Source of the DNA: Hemibagrus wyckioides
Lineage: Eukaryota; Chordata; Actinopteri; Siluriformes; Bagridae
NCBI RefSeq assembly: GCF_019097595.1
Contig: NC_080711.1
Span: 16,323,428-16,387,427, forward strand
Length of the DNA stretch: 64,000 nucleotides
Direction of reading: 5' to 3'
Shown here: piece by piece, positions 26,515-37,459 of the stretch
Numbering within the stretch: the stretch's first letter is position 1
Layout: each line of letters opens with the position of its first letter
Translations under genes and position numbers: made by a program
The notes under the pieces: generated by a model
Database searches by the model: none
Told to the model about the DNA's origin: nothing
The model's input: the letters and a program-made list of their open reading frames with translations, nothing else

Positions 26515-28530
26515 ATCTCGTTCCCTTCTCAGGGAACTGGATTACATATGTAACTGGATGTAATTCCCTGTTGAGGAAACTTGGCACTGCTAAGTGAATG
26601 TCAATACTCACGCCGCCACACTCGATGGTCGATGTCTGTCCCAGAGGCTGTGAGAGAACATGAGCAAACCAGGAACAGAACATCTATTATCCCTAAAGGA
26701 CCTGGGACTCTGGAGTGTGCTCCAGGTCCAGGTTATAGAACCTGATAGGTGTGTGGAGAGGACCAGCCTGCCACAGCCCAAATTTCTTGGAGGGGAACAC
26801 CCCTGGCACTGGACCTATTAAAGTGAGCTCTGACACCTACTGTAGATGCAAAGAAATACAGCGTACCTCATAGGCCGGGGTAATAGCCTCTACTACTACT
26901 ACTACTGTGCCAAGTGTTGCTTGAAAACTAGATTGCCCTTTTTCTGGCTCCCAAAGACAAACAGAGAGGAGAACTTAAGCCACAAGCTCGAGCTGGGCAA
27001 AGCATATGCAGCCTCTCCAGTCTCGCTAGGACATCTGGGAGCAGAGCTACCAGGGGAAAGGTGTACAGGCTGAGCCTTGGCCATGTCTGTATCAGAGTAT
27101 GCAGACCCGGAGGGGCAAGATGAAAAAGTGAACACTATAGTGGACAATGGGTTGACTCTTTGTAGACGAACAGATTCACTTGATCCCATTCAAAAATCTG
27201 CCAAATGTGCTCCACCACCTGTGGGTGGAGAAGCCACTCACCAGGCCTTAGCACCTGCCTTCTTAGGAAGTCTGTATCCTGATTTATGTACCCTGGGATG
27301 AAAATTGCTCTCAGCAAAAGAAACCTGGTCTTTGCCCAGAGCAGACTATCCTGATGATTGATATAGGAAACTACTGTAGTGCTGTCTGTGCACACTAACA
27401 CATGGTAGCCCCTGAGGTGTGGGAGAAAAGGTTTCAATGCTAGAAACATGGCCCTCTTCTTCTAGCAATTTATATGCCAGGAGAGATAAGGGCCCTCCCA
27501 GAGACCCTGGGTGGGGCAACTGTCCAAGACTGCTCCCCAGCCCAAAAGTAAGGCGTCCATTGAAAGAGTCTTGCGATGATGACACAACACTCTGGTTAGG
27601 ACATAAGTTCAGGTATCGGGGTCTTTTCCACATAAGAAGGGTGTGAAGCCTGTGGTGCATAACCCTTATGACCCTGAGGGGATGCCTGCAGGGATGAAAG
27701 CCTGCATGCCTGAGCCAGAACTGGAACAGCCTCATGTGAGGCAGACCCAAAGGGATAATGTTGGCCATGAGGTGAGCACTCTCTCTGTGTCTCGGCAACA
27801 GAGAGACTTTGGCCTAGCCGAATAGCTTTCACAGCTGACAGGATGGAAGCCGCCCGAGCCGAGACATGCCTGCATCATGGTGGAATCCCAAACTTCCCCA
27901 AAGAAGGTGGTTATCTGAGAAGGAGAAAGCACACACTTCTCTGGGTTCAACTTAAGGCCTAAAGACCTCATATGGGCAAGCACAGCATCTTGATGATTGG
28001 CTGCCATAGCCTTTGACTGGTCCAGAATCAGCCAGTCGTCCAGGTAATTTAAGTAAATAGATACCCTGGAGATGCAGCGGTGACAGAACAGCATCCATGC
28101 ATTTTGTAAATGTGCATGGTGATAGGGTTAGGCCAAAAGGAAGAACACAATACTGGTATGTGTAGCTCTCAAAAGTGAACTTGAGCTTCCTGTGCTCTGG
28201 CAGAATGTCTATATGAAAATAAGAGTCTTTAAGAGGTCTATTGTCACAAACCAATTCAGGTCCTCAGACCTGATCTGCAGCTCGATAAGTTTGAGCATGA
28301 GCATCTTGAACTTGAACATCTTTAGTGCACAGTTCAGAGCCTGCAGGTCCAAAATTGGATGCAGCCCCACATCTTTCTTGGGAACAACAAAATACCTGCT
28401 GTAAAATCCTGAGTCTCCATCTGGGATGGGAACATTTCCTATGATCCCTTTCCTCAGAAGCAAGAGAAGTTCCTCTTGGAGGACTGTGGTTTGGTGCTAT
28501 CTGCCCATTTTCTTCTGACTCTATTATCAA
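26515..28530 (-). mobile_element. DIRS-type retrotransposon, copy 2
   Basis: The left edge carries the DIRS terminal sequence (TTCCCTTCTCAGGGAAC at 26521, then TTACATATGTAA and TTGGCACTGC). On the minus strand, in overlapping frames broken by a few shifts, are an RT entry region near 28210-28500, LKDSYFHIDILPEHRKLKFTF (about 28170-28240), LPFGLTLSPCTFTKCMDA, YLDDWLILDQSKA (YLDD at 28037-28048), RNase H-like LVCTDSTTVVSYINHQD (about 27350-27400), LLWAKTRFLLLRAIFIPGYI, and GEWLLHPQVVEHIWQIF with KESTHCPL. This order is typical of DIRS pol. The other end lacks a terminal repeat, so the copy is truncated near 28.5 kb. Confidence 0.75.
27135..28500 (-). pseudogene. DIRS RT-RNase H, frame-broken
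   Basis: Reverse transcriptase and RNase H coding region of DIRS copy 2. Long stretches remain open (28209-28463, 27952-28254, 27732-28094, 27346-27798, 27135-27449) but in different frames. At least one shift separates the LKDSYFHI block from the preceding segment, and another separates it from YLDDWLIL. The catalytic YLDD is intact. A protein copying RNA to cDNA is the family role; this copy cannot make it in one piece. Confidence 0.72.
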
Positions 28531-28574
28531 CAAGACATTTCCACCTACCTAACTGTCCCTCACTCAGTGTATTT

Positions 28575-28690
28575 TGTTTTTCACACCATTATGTGTAAAC
28601 TCTAGAGACTGTTGTGTGTGAAATTCCCAGATCAGCAGTTTCTGACATACTCAAACCAACCCATCTTGTACCAACACTGTTAGCGATTTT
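28575..28690 (-). mobile_element. Tc1-like element, internal fragment in inverse orientation
   Basis: It contains GTGTAAACTCTAGAGACTGT, TGTGTGTGAAATTCCCAGAT and CAGCAGTTTCTGACATACTC. This is the reverse complement of the start of transposase coding in the same Tc1-like family as 26187-26345 (the stretch normally encoding the first DNA-binding helices). Too short and decayed to translate usefully. Confidence 0.5.
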
Positions 28691-29317
28691 TGTAAATCAC
28701 ACAGTATTTAACTGTAAAATGAACTGTATTTTACTGTTGGACAGTTATACAGTATGTTACTGTATTGTATAGTTGCACTATGGTAAACATCCCCTTGATG
28801 CCATTAAAATACACTATTTTTCATTTAATGTAAATCAAAATACTGCAAAAAACAATGAGCGCCAATCACAGAAAGGCATTTATTTCACACCTGGAGGAAG
28901 AAGAAGACACAGATACAAGAACTTGACAGCTGCAAAGGTGTGTACAAATATTCCTGCAGTACTTCTATATTTCTCCTATATATTATTATTTTGGTTTAAT
29001 TAATTAAAAATAATTTAATAAAATAAAACAAAACTTGCGTATGCACATCACTTAATGATGCGCAGTTACCTCACACTTTATGGTGTAGAGGCGAGCTCAG
29101 AGAGCTAGAGAACTTTGTAGCAGAAACTTCATATTTCTTTCATATTTCTTTCTTTTCTTTCCTTTTTTCGATAAATTTACCGAAGTATGAGCATAAACGG
29201 GTGCAGGTGAGTGTTCATGTGAACTGTTAGCCGACAGACCGAGCTTTTGTGGGTTTAGTTTGAGTCGATTTGTTGTGATTTTTTTTATTATTTTTTTATT
29301 ATTATTTTCACAATTAT

Positions 29318-29390
29318 TATTATTTTTATTATTATTATTATTATTAGTAGTAGTAGTAGTAGTAGTAGTAGTAGCAGCAGTAGTAGTAGT
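29318..29390. repeat. (TTA)n/(GTA)n trinucleotide tract
   Basis: A TTA run changing into a GTA run with two GCA units. On the minus strand it creates a meaningless open frame rich in Thr and Asn. Confidence 0.95.
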
Positions 29391-29570
29391 TGTACATAAA
29401 TAATAGTAAAAGGCAATGCTCAAATTATTGCGATTTACATCCCCTAAAAATGTGCCTTTTCCTCCCTCTAGTGGATAATTATTATTTGCGCCAATCCATC
29501 GCCGTTCAAAACAAATGACCCGTTTCATTGCTGCCAGCTTGGATGGTGTTCCTCCTTTATTCTTTTATTT

Positions 29571-29574
29571 AAAT

Positions 29575-29621
<47 letters not shown>

Positions 29622-29622
29622 T
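29571..29622. repeat. (TTTA)n microsatellite
   Basis: About 12 tandem TTTA units. Confidence 0.97.
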
Positions 29623-30470
29623 TGTTTACAGATTATTTGACTGATTCCCATGGAGCTGTAGTCAGTTTTTTTTCCTTCCTTTACAGCACAGATTTAATAG
29701 CTACAACTGATATCCCTATTATTGGCAAACTTATATTTCAAAGTCTGCAGATCAGCAACTGTAGGAAAACGCTAAGCTTATGTTAAGCAGTGTTAGAGTA
29801 TAGAAAACAGAATCCTGATTCAGTTTTTTGGATTCAGTTTCTCTCTCTATTTATTGATGTTTAGCTGTCATTTAGTTAATCATATAAATATATGATTTAT
29901 GTTCAAAATAAAAGTTATATTGTAAACATAATTATATTTAATCCGAGTACATATACTTTATTCGGGTATTAGTTGACACCCGTTACCAATTTAGTGGACA
30001 ATAGTGGAAAATTCCAATCTGGCAACCCACACCCTGCCCATGGCGTGTTCTGTTCAGTACCATGGAAAGCTCCACAGGTCCAGATTTTCGATTACAAAAG
30101 AGATCCCGAATTCCAAACTCGACATATAGCATACTATATGTCGCACTACATAGTGCCTACATATTGAACTATATCTTATGCAGGCCACAGAACATATGTA
30201 GAATACACGGATGCAAAATTTTGCACTTGTGTCTTCAATTGTGTATATGCTTTACAAAGCACAAGATTATACAGTTGCATATAGTAACACTATGGTGTAT
30301 CTGCCTTCATTTGAATAACGTACTTGCTTTTCGTAGTCCAGATATTTGAAACTCTGCGGCTAAGCCTACTCTTGTACTATATATTTGAAGAACCTGCAGT
30401 TATTTCGCCTATTTAAGTATGCGATGAAAAAAATACATCACTGTTGCTTTAAAACGTGTCGACTCCTGGA

Positions 30471-30473
<3 letters not shown>

Positions 30474-30512
<39 letters not shown>
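30474..30512. repeat. (CT)n microsatellite in the rab26 5' flank
   Basis: About 19 CT units, roughly 360 bases before the start codon. Confidence 0.97.
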
Positions 30513-30515
<3 letters not shown>

Positions 30516-30869
30516 TGGTGTGAAATGTGACTGCATCCGTGCATCTCTGCTGTCAAGCTCCAGGACATCTAGCTAGCTGCACGGTGGAAACAGGCACATT
30601 GGTGGTAGAAAGCGGATGAATGCTTGAACAAGTGTAGCGTTTGATACTGAATTATATAACTGCACTCGCCACTGATCAGTAAAAAAGTGTGTGAAACTTC
30701 ATTTCGCATTTACACAGTTGAAAACAGGCGTCTGGAGGAACATTTTACGAGCAGGGTGAGAGAAAAAATACGAAGAATCCACCGCGGAGACTAAGGAAAG
30801 CTCTTTAGAAGAGCGCTGTGCTTGCGGTCGGTGCGCGCGACTTTCCCTAAAGTCGAAGCTTTTCGCGTA
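30474..30869 (+). promoter_or_regulatory. rab26: rab26 5' flank: (CT)n tract and CpG-rich leader
   Basis: The stretch before the rab26 start codon begins with an uninterrupted (CT)n run at 30474-30512. From about 30740 it becomes rich in CpG (for example GCGGTCGGTGCGCGCGA at 30824-30840), and this continues through exon 1, while the rest of the window is AT-rich and CpG-poor. That is the usual look of a CpG-type vertebrate promoter and first exon. No convincing TATA box is visible. The transcription start is inferred to lie between 30540 and 30860 and cannot be fixed from sequence alone. Confidence 0.55.
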
Positions 30870-31046
30870 ATGTCGAGGAAAAAGGCTTCAAAGGGCAAAG
30901 GCGGCAGCGCGAGCCCATCTACAACCAAAGACAACAGTAACAAATCGAGTAAAAGTGGCCTGGTGGCTGGAGTTCAGGCTAATGGAGTGGTGCATCCGAG
31001 CCGACCATCTGTCAGCAGTAGTGAATTTTACGACGTCGCGTTCAAG
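30870..31046 (+). CDS. rab26: rab26 exon 1 (start codon and variable N-terminus)
   Basis: First coding exon of the Rab26 small GTPase, a vesicle-associated GTPase of the Rab3/27/37-related secretory group (family knowledge: regulated secretion, and synaptic vesicle delivery to autophagosomes). It encodes 59 residues: MSRKK, a Lys/Ser/Gly-rich low-complexity stretch, then FYDVAFK, which leads into the GTPase fold. The start is the ATG at 30870: no in-frame ATG lies just upstream, position -3 is G, and MSRKK matches the known Rab26 start. The exon ends in AAG followed by the donor GTGAGC at 31047, phase 0. Joined to exon 2 it reads VAFK/VMLVGD, as in vertebrate Rab26. The close paralogue Rab37 has a different N-terminus and a P-loop beginning LLGDTGVG, so Rab26 is the better call. 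The exon is CpG-rich, unlike its surroundings. Confidence 0.93.
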
Positions 31047-32692
31047 GTGAGCAACAATGAGTTGTGTAGCTCAATCAAAGAAATAAAGGTTGTATCCATC
31101 ACCTTTTGCCTAGGCCTCTTTGTTTTGTCTTTCTAAGGGAAGCCCCCAAAGTTTTTATATGGAACCCTAGATCAGGTTTCTTTCACACAACACCAGGTAG
31201 AGCCTCTTTAGAACCCTTACATAGGTCTCTTGGGAATAGTTCTTTAATTGACAACACAGCCGTGGTGTAGACCTCATGAAGACCTTTTTTTCTTATTAGC
31301 TATTGTGTATATTTCCTTGTAAAATCATTTTATGGTGACTGTAGGTTCTTAATATTTCTCCTCTCACTTACAGTTTTACAATATAACTTTTCATAGTTTT
31401 GAGTTGGTGTAAATATAATAATACGATTAAATAAAATGAATTTCAAATATTTGTCTGAATCTTAAGAAAATAATCATAGCCGTCAGTTTTCCCTGGGGTA
31501 CATAGAATTATTTAATAAATTCAGTGTAATTTTATCACACTGTTATTGTGACAACAGGCTGTCTGAAAACTTTTATAGTTTTTTAGTTGTATTCTTGTGG
31601 TGCATAGATTAGCATCATGTTTATTTCAAACTGATTTGCATTGCTGGACATTTTGCTTAAGTGATTCATTTAGATCATAATTGGGTTGCCATATTTATAG
31701 TATATCTTTAAAATACCAGCATGGTCTCTGCATGGCCCCACTTGTATAAAAAGGTGCGAGTCTTTAAGACTGTGATAGAGGCAGCATTTATATTTTATAT
31801 TTTAAGTCTTTATTTGTATGCAGTTCAGTGAAGTCTCCCTTGCTCTGAATTTTGCACAAGATTGGATTGCTTGAAAGTATCAACACCAGCTTGTCTAAAA
31901 CAATCCATACACATATCAGCTACAGCCAGTGTTCAGCCTTAAAGATAAGCATGCACCTGTGAGCACACAATGTTTGCTACACATGTTGTGAGCAGATGCA
32001 GAAGTGAGATAACTGAAGTTTAGGGCTGTGTGTAATTGACCGTGGCTGCTGTGTGCATTGCCAGATCCTGCAGAGTGCAAACAGCACTCACATACGACAG
32101 CTGTGTCAATATGCTGCATAGTTTGAAACAGTGGAAGTGCAGTGACTTAAAACAGTTACAGGTGGAGAATTACAAATACAAAACCTCCACAACAACCAGA
32201 GCCAATTAATGTGCAATCAAAAATAGTAAGCATAATGGAATCAAAATACAATTGCTTAATATCAAAGTTAATTTGGAACTGAATTTCTACAGCCTTTAAG
32301 CTACAAGTATTGAAGTGAAAAGTAATCTATATAAACCCACAACTGAAATTTGGCACATACTTCTTTCAGATTTGCCAACTTTTTTTTTAATCAGCTGTTT
32401 TATCTGCAGTGGTCTGCCTGCAGGACCTGCAGGTTTTCATTTCATCCTAACAGGAGACACACAGCAGTCCATACTGAAGTGATCATGATTATGACCTGCT
32501 CCCTCCAAAGGCTACACCTTTCACAGTGAGAACTCTGAAGGGTTCTCTCTGTTAGTGAACCACAATTTTTCAGTATTAAAAACAAGTGTCCTAGTGTCCT
32601 AGTTTAACAATCAACAAAGGGATTAAATAGTGAAAAATTTCCCTGGTTACCACCATTACATTTCAACAGTTGCAGTTAATTTAGCATGATGA

Positions 32693-32720
32693 TCTGTCTA
32701 TCTATCTATCTATCTATCTA

Positions 32721-32755
<35 letters not shown>
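32693..32755. repeat. (TATC)n/(TA)n compound microsatellite in intron 1
   Basis: About eight TATC units pass directly into about 15 TA units. Confidence 0.97.
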
Positions 32756-32761
<6 letters not shown>

Positions 32762-34675
32762 GCATGAGCTATGTATGCACTGTTACTTGAGAATAAAAGA
32801 ATAAAAATGTGAATCCTCTATTAAATAACATATTGACAATAGCATTACTTCCAGCTTTTTTTTTAGCTTTTCTTTTATTCTTTTTCAGTCATGAATTACT
32901 AATATAGCCCAATAAATTCAGCACAAAATAACACAAAGAGGTTTTCAAAATTACCATTACAAAGTAAATTCTTCTTATAAGCACCTACTAAAGAACAATG
33001 TTAATTGCCCTGTGTAGGCTTCCTCATTTCATATGGACAAGAGCCCGACAGTGTTTTTCTTTTTTTTTTAATGAAAACCTGCAGACACATGATAATTAGC
33101 ATCCCATTACAGATCAACAATAGATTACTGCAATTCATCTATCATGCATTTAAAACTGACCTACACTGTTTTGTTTTCCAGCCCAATGATTGTTCTAAAT
33201 CTGCTGCAATGAATAAACATCAAAAAATAGTATACTGCAAGACTTGTGTAAGGTTGTGTGTGCCACTGGGAAATAAAACTGATATCCTTCAGTCTGTTGG
33301 TGAATGACATGGAGTTTTGTTAGTTCAGTTGCATGATTAAATAGTGCAAATAATACATTTGCTGTACTCATGGCAAAACAGTCTTTATAATACAGCTGAC
33401 AGAAACAAGCTGCCCTCGATGTGTGTAACCTAAATTAAACTTTCTTTCAAGTTTGATTCATGTAATACTGATAAGTCCCAGAAAAGAATGAATGTTTTGT
33501 ATATGGTAATTACATGGCAGCTTCAGGAACCTTACGGTTTGTCTGCTGTTGTTTATTAGATGTATAAAAAATCCATAAAGGGGAAAATGGGCATAAGTAA
33601 ATCTAATTGTGTAGTGAAATGGACATGGTACGCAAAGATCTAAAATAGTCATGTTGGATTCGGTTGTAGACATCAAGCTTCAAATAACAAAGATCAAACA
33701 AAAATGTTCATATTTGCATAGTTTGGGAATTTTGAGCAGTTTAACCTGAGTGAGATTAGAAGGGATAACCTCTGAGTGGCATTTTGGTGTTTCAGCATAT
33801 GAGCAGATGGAAGGAGCAAAAAGGAAGGGGTGTGTAGAAAAGTGAATAAGTTTCCTATGAACAGGGACATTCCATTATTTTCCTATTTGTCTGTTTTACT
33901 GGAATCTTATACAGTGAGGAAGGATTTAGTTATTATTTGGTTTTTAGAAAATGGATAAGGGGATGAGAAGAAAATGACAAGATAAAAGATTATTAAAAAT
34001 GGAAAAAATACTAGGAAGAGAAATGACAAAATGAAAGTGCAAGAAAAGGTGTGAAATAAACCTTTAATATAGTTACAGGAAGCAGATGGAACAGACATTT
34101 TGGTGTCTGAAACTGATGAGACCACTCACACTTTCCCAGCTAACCCAATAAGTTTAATCACATCAATGCCCACTGCTGATCTGCAGGCTGGAGAAGAGGA
34201 ACACACAACTGCCTGAACTGTTTGAAGCCTTTATCATGAACTCTCATAAATCTCATAAGTTACTATACAGATGTATTTAAAAGTAAAGTAATGCAAGTCA
34301 CTAGTCAAATACAGATGGGTAGTATTCAAATCAAGAAGTGATAAGTGAGGAAGAAACTACAAAAAGAGTCATTCAAATAAAAAAACCTGTGATCTTAAAT
34401 CACTATAAATGCACTTGTATAGTAAAGTGTTCATATACAGTTGTGATACTCAAAACAACATTGTTTATACTTTCTCACTATCCCACTGTCCATGTTACAT
34501 CTTTATTAAGCTAGGAAGTCTGGGAATTGAATAAGCTGATATTTCTGAATGATGAATAAAGTTTGTAGGCATTTTCATGCTATTATTATTATAATGCAGC
34601 AATAAGCCATAGTATTGCATTATTGGTGCACATGGAGGTGGAAGACATTTTGGTGCAGGTGGTTTCCCATAACAG

Positions 34676-35080
34676 ATAGATCAGCCATTACATTGCATTG
34701 TGTAGATTCCCCTTAGGCCACCAAAACAGCTTTGCATTATCCAGGCATGGACTCTACAAGACCTCTGAAAGGGTGCAGATCCTTTAAGTCCTGTAAGTTT
34801 TAAGGTGAGGCCTTCATGGATCAGACTTATTTGTCCAGCACATCCCACAGATGCTCAGATGTTTCTCAAATAATTCCTGAACAATTTCTGCAGTGTGACA
34901 GTCCGTGTTACCCTGCTGAAAGAGGCTGTTGCAAATTAGAGAATACTGGTACCACGTGTACCTGGGTGTACCTGGTCTGCAACAATGTTTAGTTAGGCTA
35001 TATGTTTCAAAGTTACATTCACATGAATGCCAGGATGCAAGGTTTCCCAGCAGAACATTACCCAGCACATGACATGTGCC
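34676..35080 (-). mobile_element. Tc1-like element fossil (family B), 3' half
   Basis: Reverse complement of the C-terminal half of a Tc1-like transposase. It contains LWDVLDK-like coding (ATCTGTGGGATGTGCTGGAC on the minus strand), the stretch for LVESMP, and at 34676-34690 an end like TAATGGCTGATC, close to the right inverted end of the family seen at 42039-43165. Stops and indels are frequent. Confidence 0.7.
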
Positions 35081-35479
35081 ACTTGTGCAACTGTTGACAA
35101 GTTTATTTCTGACTTGGTGAGAACAAGAAAATTGGCATATGATCAACCAAATCAGCAACATGCCATGTTATATACTGTCCCTCATTCCTCTTGGTTTCAT
35201 AATTCAAGAACAAATTACCACTATTAAATAATTCACATACTGTATAAATACAATTGGAATATAAACCATGCATCCATAATATTTGTAAAGTTATAATCTA
35301 CTATAAAATAAACTTTTTTTTTTCACAAAAACTGCACTTTTATTTAAGAAACTGAAAGAGCCAATGTTTCCTTTCTGTCTCTGGGGTAAAGATTAAGGTT
35401 AGACTAATGCATTATGTATGCAAAGCAGTAATTAGCTCTATGAATAGTTAGGTCAATGGGATTTCCTCACAAGAACTGT

Positions 35480-35482
35480 AAG

Positions 35483-35514
<32 letters not shown>

Positions 35515-35523
35515 CGTGCGTGT
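35480..35523. repeat. (GT)n repeat just upstream of rab26 exon 2
   Basis: A GTGTGCGTGTGTGTG...TGCGTGCG tract of about 44 bases, ending about 33 bases before the exon 2 acceptor. Confidence 0.97.
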
Positions 35524-35556
35524 GAAGTCAACACTAATGAGTTGTCTTTGCTCCAG

Positions 35557-35667
35557 GTGATGCTGGTAGGCGACTCAGGAGTAGGGAAGACCTGTCTGCT
35601 AGTGCGCTTCAAGGATGGAGCATTTCTGGCTGGCAGCTTTATTTCTACTGTGGGCATTGACTTCAGG
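35557..35667 (+). CDS. rab26: rab26 exon 2 (P-loop and switch I)
   Basis: Second coding exon, 37 residues (protein residues 60-96). It carries the nucleotide-binding P-loop GDSGVGKT (residues 64-71), with the Lys and Thr that contact phosphate and magnesium, and the switch I/effector segment FISTVGIDFR, whose invariant Thr is residue 90. KDGAFLAGSFISTVGIDFR is nearly identical to Rab26 of other vertebrates and differs from Rab37. The acceptor is CTCCAG just before 35557 and the donor is GTGAGT at 35668, both phase 0. A plausible branch site, CTAAT, lies at 35534-35538. The polypyrimidine tract is short and a long GT repeat ends only about 33 bases upstream. The reading frame is intact. Confidence 0.96.
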
Positions 35668-36984
35668 GTGAGTGTGACATACGCAGACACAAGAAATAAA
35701 AAAAAAAAAGAAAATAAATTAATTTTATGTTCTTGGGATTTTATTGGATATGCCGATTTATTAAAAAGGTATTTAGGTATTTTAGAAATTTGTTTTTAAA
35801 TTTGGCTTGAAATACTTTGATTTAGAGCTTTCATTGGTCTTTGAAAGCTAGTTGCCTGTATATAAATGAAGCACACTTCTTTAAGGAAACTTATAACTGT
35901 CAGTAATGTTGTTCTTTATATCACACTCAAAGAATTTAATTTAGGGAACCTCTAATCACTCTATGTATTATTTGTCAAACCAATAAAAGACCATGTTTTT
36001 TGATTTGGAAAGTTTAGCCTTTTTAAATATAAATTGTTCAAAGGATGTCCAACATATCAGGATAATATTTTTATTTCCCTCCCCATGTTTCCTCTCAAAC
36101 ATCTGGTTTTCTCCCACTTCCCAAAGTCATCTCAGTAGAGGAATAAGTTACTCTAACTTGCTATTAGGTTTAAATGATTTCATATATGTATGTATGAATG
36201 GTGGCATGTAGTGGATTGGAATACTGTTCGAAATGTATCCCTTGATTGTGCCCTAGTAGGGATGAACGAATTATCTATACTATCACATAACATTGAAACA
36301 CTGAAGCATAATTTTGACAGTGTTACTATTTTAGCTTCATTATTAGGGCACATATTTAATTTATATATGCGTCTGAGAGGATCTGATCCTTTTTTTGGAA
36401 ACATGTTTGTTTGTGGCTGTTCTTGTACCATAACCTGGATACTATTTCAAACTAATTCAAGCTACTTGGAGATTTTAGCAAAAACAATATAAACCAAAAT
36501 TGGGGTATAATGCAGTATGCTTGTGACATTGTGTGAAGCATACAGTCATCCAATCAAACGCTCTGGAATCACTGGCTGACAGTTACTTTTTTCCCCACAA
36601 TACCATTCTGCATTATGAATCAAATCAATGTTATTATGAAATGCAAAACAGTGTGTGACTTGCTTGCTTGTATCAAGTATTGCATTCAAAATTATTTATT
36701 TGGATAATGCCACATTTAAATATATCCATTTTTTTTAATTAAATTGGCAAAAGAAAGTGCTACTGAAGCCAGTCTAAGCATAAAGCTGTTAAAGGGTCAG
36801 CAGAGCTGAGGGAGAATCAGAGAATCAGTCAAAATATGCATGATTAAGTGTTATGATAAAGACTAAATTGTAAGTATCCTTCCAGTGAATAGCCAACATT
36901 TATTGCATAAAATCAACATTACACACTTGGTCAAATACAAATCCTTAACAAATCCCAGAATCAATAACTGATACTGAAAAATAC

Positions 36985-37140
36985 AGTCAGTGTTTTGTAA
37001 AACCCATTTCAGTGTCTGGATTTTAACCCTGTTGAAAATCTGAGGACAGTTCACATGCATAAACATAGGGCTGTAAAGACATCCAAGATCAGTCTACAAT
37101 TACTTACATCCTTGTTAAAAACCTCAGGAATGGACTTCAC
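36985..37140 (+). mobile_element. Short Tc1-like transposase 3' fossil
   Basis: The segment GGATTTTAACCCTGTTGAAA at about 37018-37037 reads LDFNPVEN, a decayed form of the SPDLNPIEN motif that carries the catalytic Glu in Tc1 transposases, followed by LRTVHMHKH. Nothing else of the element is convincing. It lies about 200 bases left of the intact Tc1 copy but belongs to a different family. Confidence 0.4.
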
Positions 37141-37325
37141 TAAATAATATATGTAGGTATGCTGATCATTTTTAAGTTAGTGTTTTGACAAAAACACTGC
37201 TATGTGGAACTAAAACTATACAGTCCCTCCGTATGTTGAAACACAAAATATAGTAATTTAGTGCTGAATTAAATATTTTTGTTTAATGAAAAGCATCAAT
37301 ATTTCTGGAGTCAGTCATATACATA

Positions 37326-37354
37326 CACTATATTGCCAAAAGTATTCGCTCACC
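37326..37354. repeat. Tc1 family A left inverted terminal repeat
   Basis: 29 bases beginning CACTATATTGCC and ending TTCGCTCACC. It is identical to the reverse complement of 38545-38573. The transposase binds such ends. Confidence 0.95.
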
Positions 37355-37459
37355 CATCCAATTAAACAGAATCAGGTGTTCCAATCACTTCCATGGCCAC
37401 AGGTGTATAAAATCAAGCACCTAGGCATGCAGACTGTTTTTACAAACATTTGTGAAAGA

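Larger units (their letters stand above)
28691..30473. other. Upstream region of rab26
   Basis: AT-rich sequence with many ACAGTA/TACTGT motifs at about 28700-28790 (possibly a decayed small DNA element), a TTA/GTA trinucleotide tract at 29318-29390, a (TTTA)n array at 29571-29622 and a perfect 10-base-arm hairpin at 30120-30143. No gene is recognised. Confidence 0.6.
31047..35556 (+). other. rab26: rab26 intron 1
   Basis: A 4510-base GT-AG intron between exons 1 and 2. It contains a (TATC)n/(TA)n microsatellite at 32693-32755, a minus-strand Tc1-like fossil at about 34676-35080 and a GT repeat at 35480-35523. The rest (31140-32690 and 32760-34670) is AT-rich sequence in which I recognise no gene. 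Confidence 0.9.

Noticed and set aside
29097..29528. 143-codon minus-strand frame rich in Thr and Asn
   Set aside because: It is the translation of the TTA/GTA trinucleotide tract and has no other coding character.
30822..30869. N-terminal extension of rab26 from an upstream TTG
   Set aside because: It starts from a non-ATG codon in the leader. The ATG at 30870 gives the conserved MSRKK start.
31047..31136. Continuation of the exon 1 frame past the donor
   Set aside because: The frame reads into intron 1. The GTGAGC donor and exact fit to exon 2 show the exon ends at 31046.
36190..36492. 100-codon frame in intron 2
   Set aside because: Unrecognised, AT-rich, overlapped by a minus-strand frame of similar length and without any splice logic.
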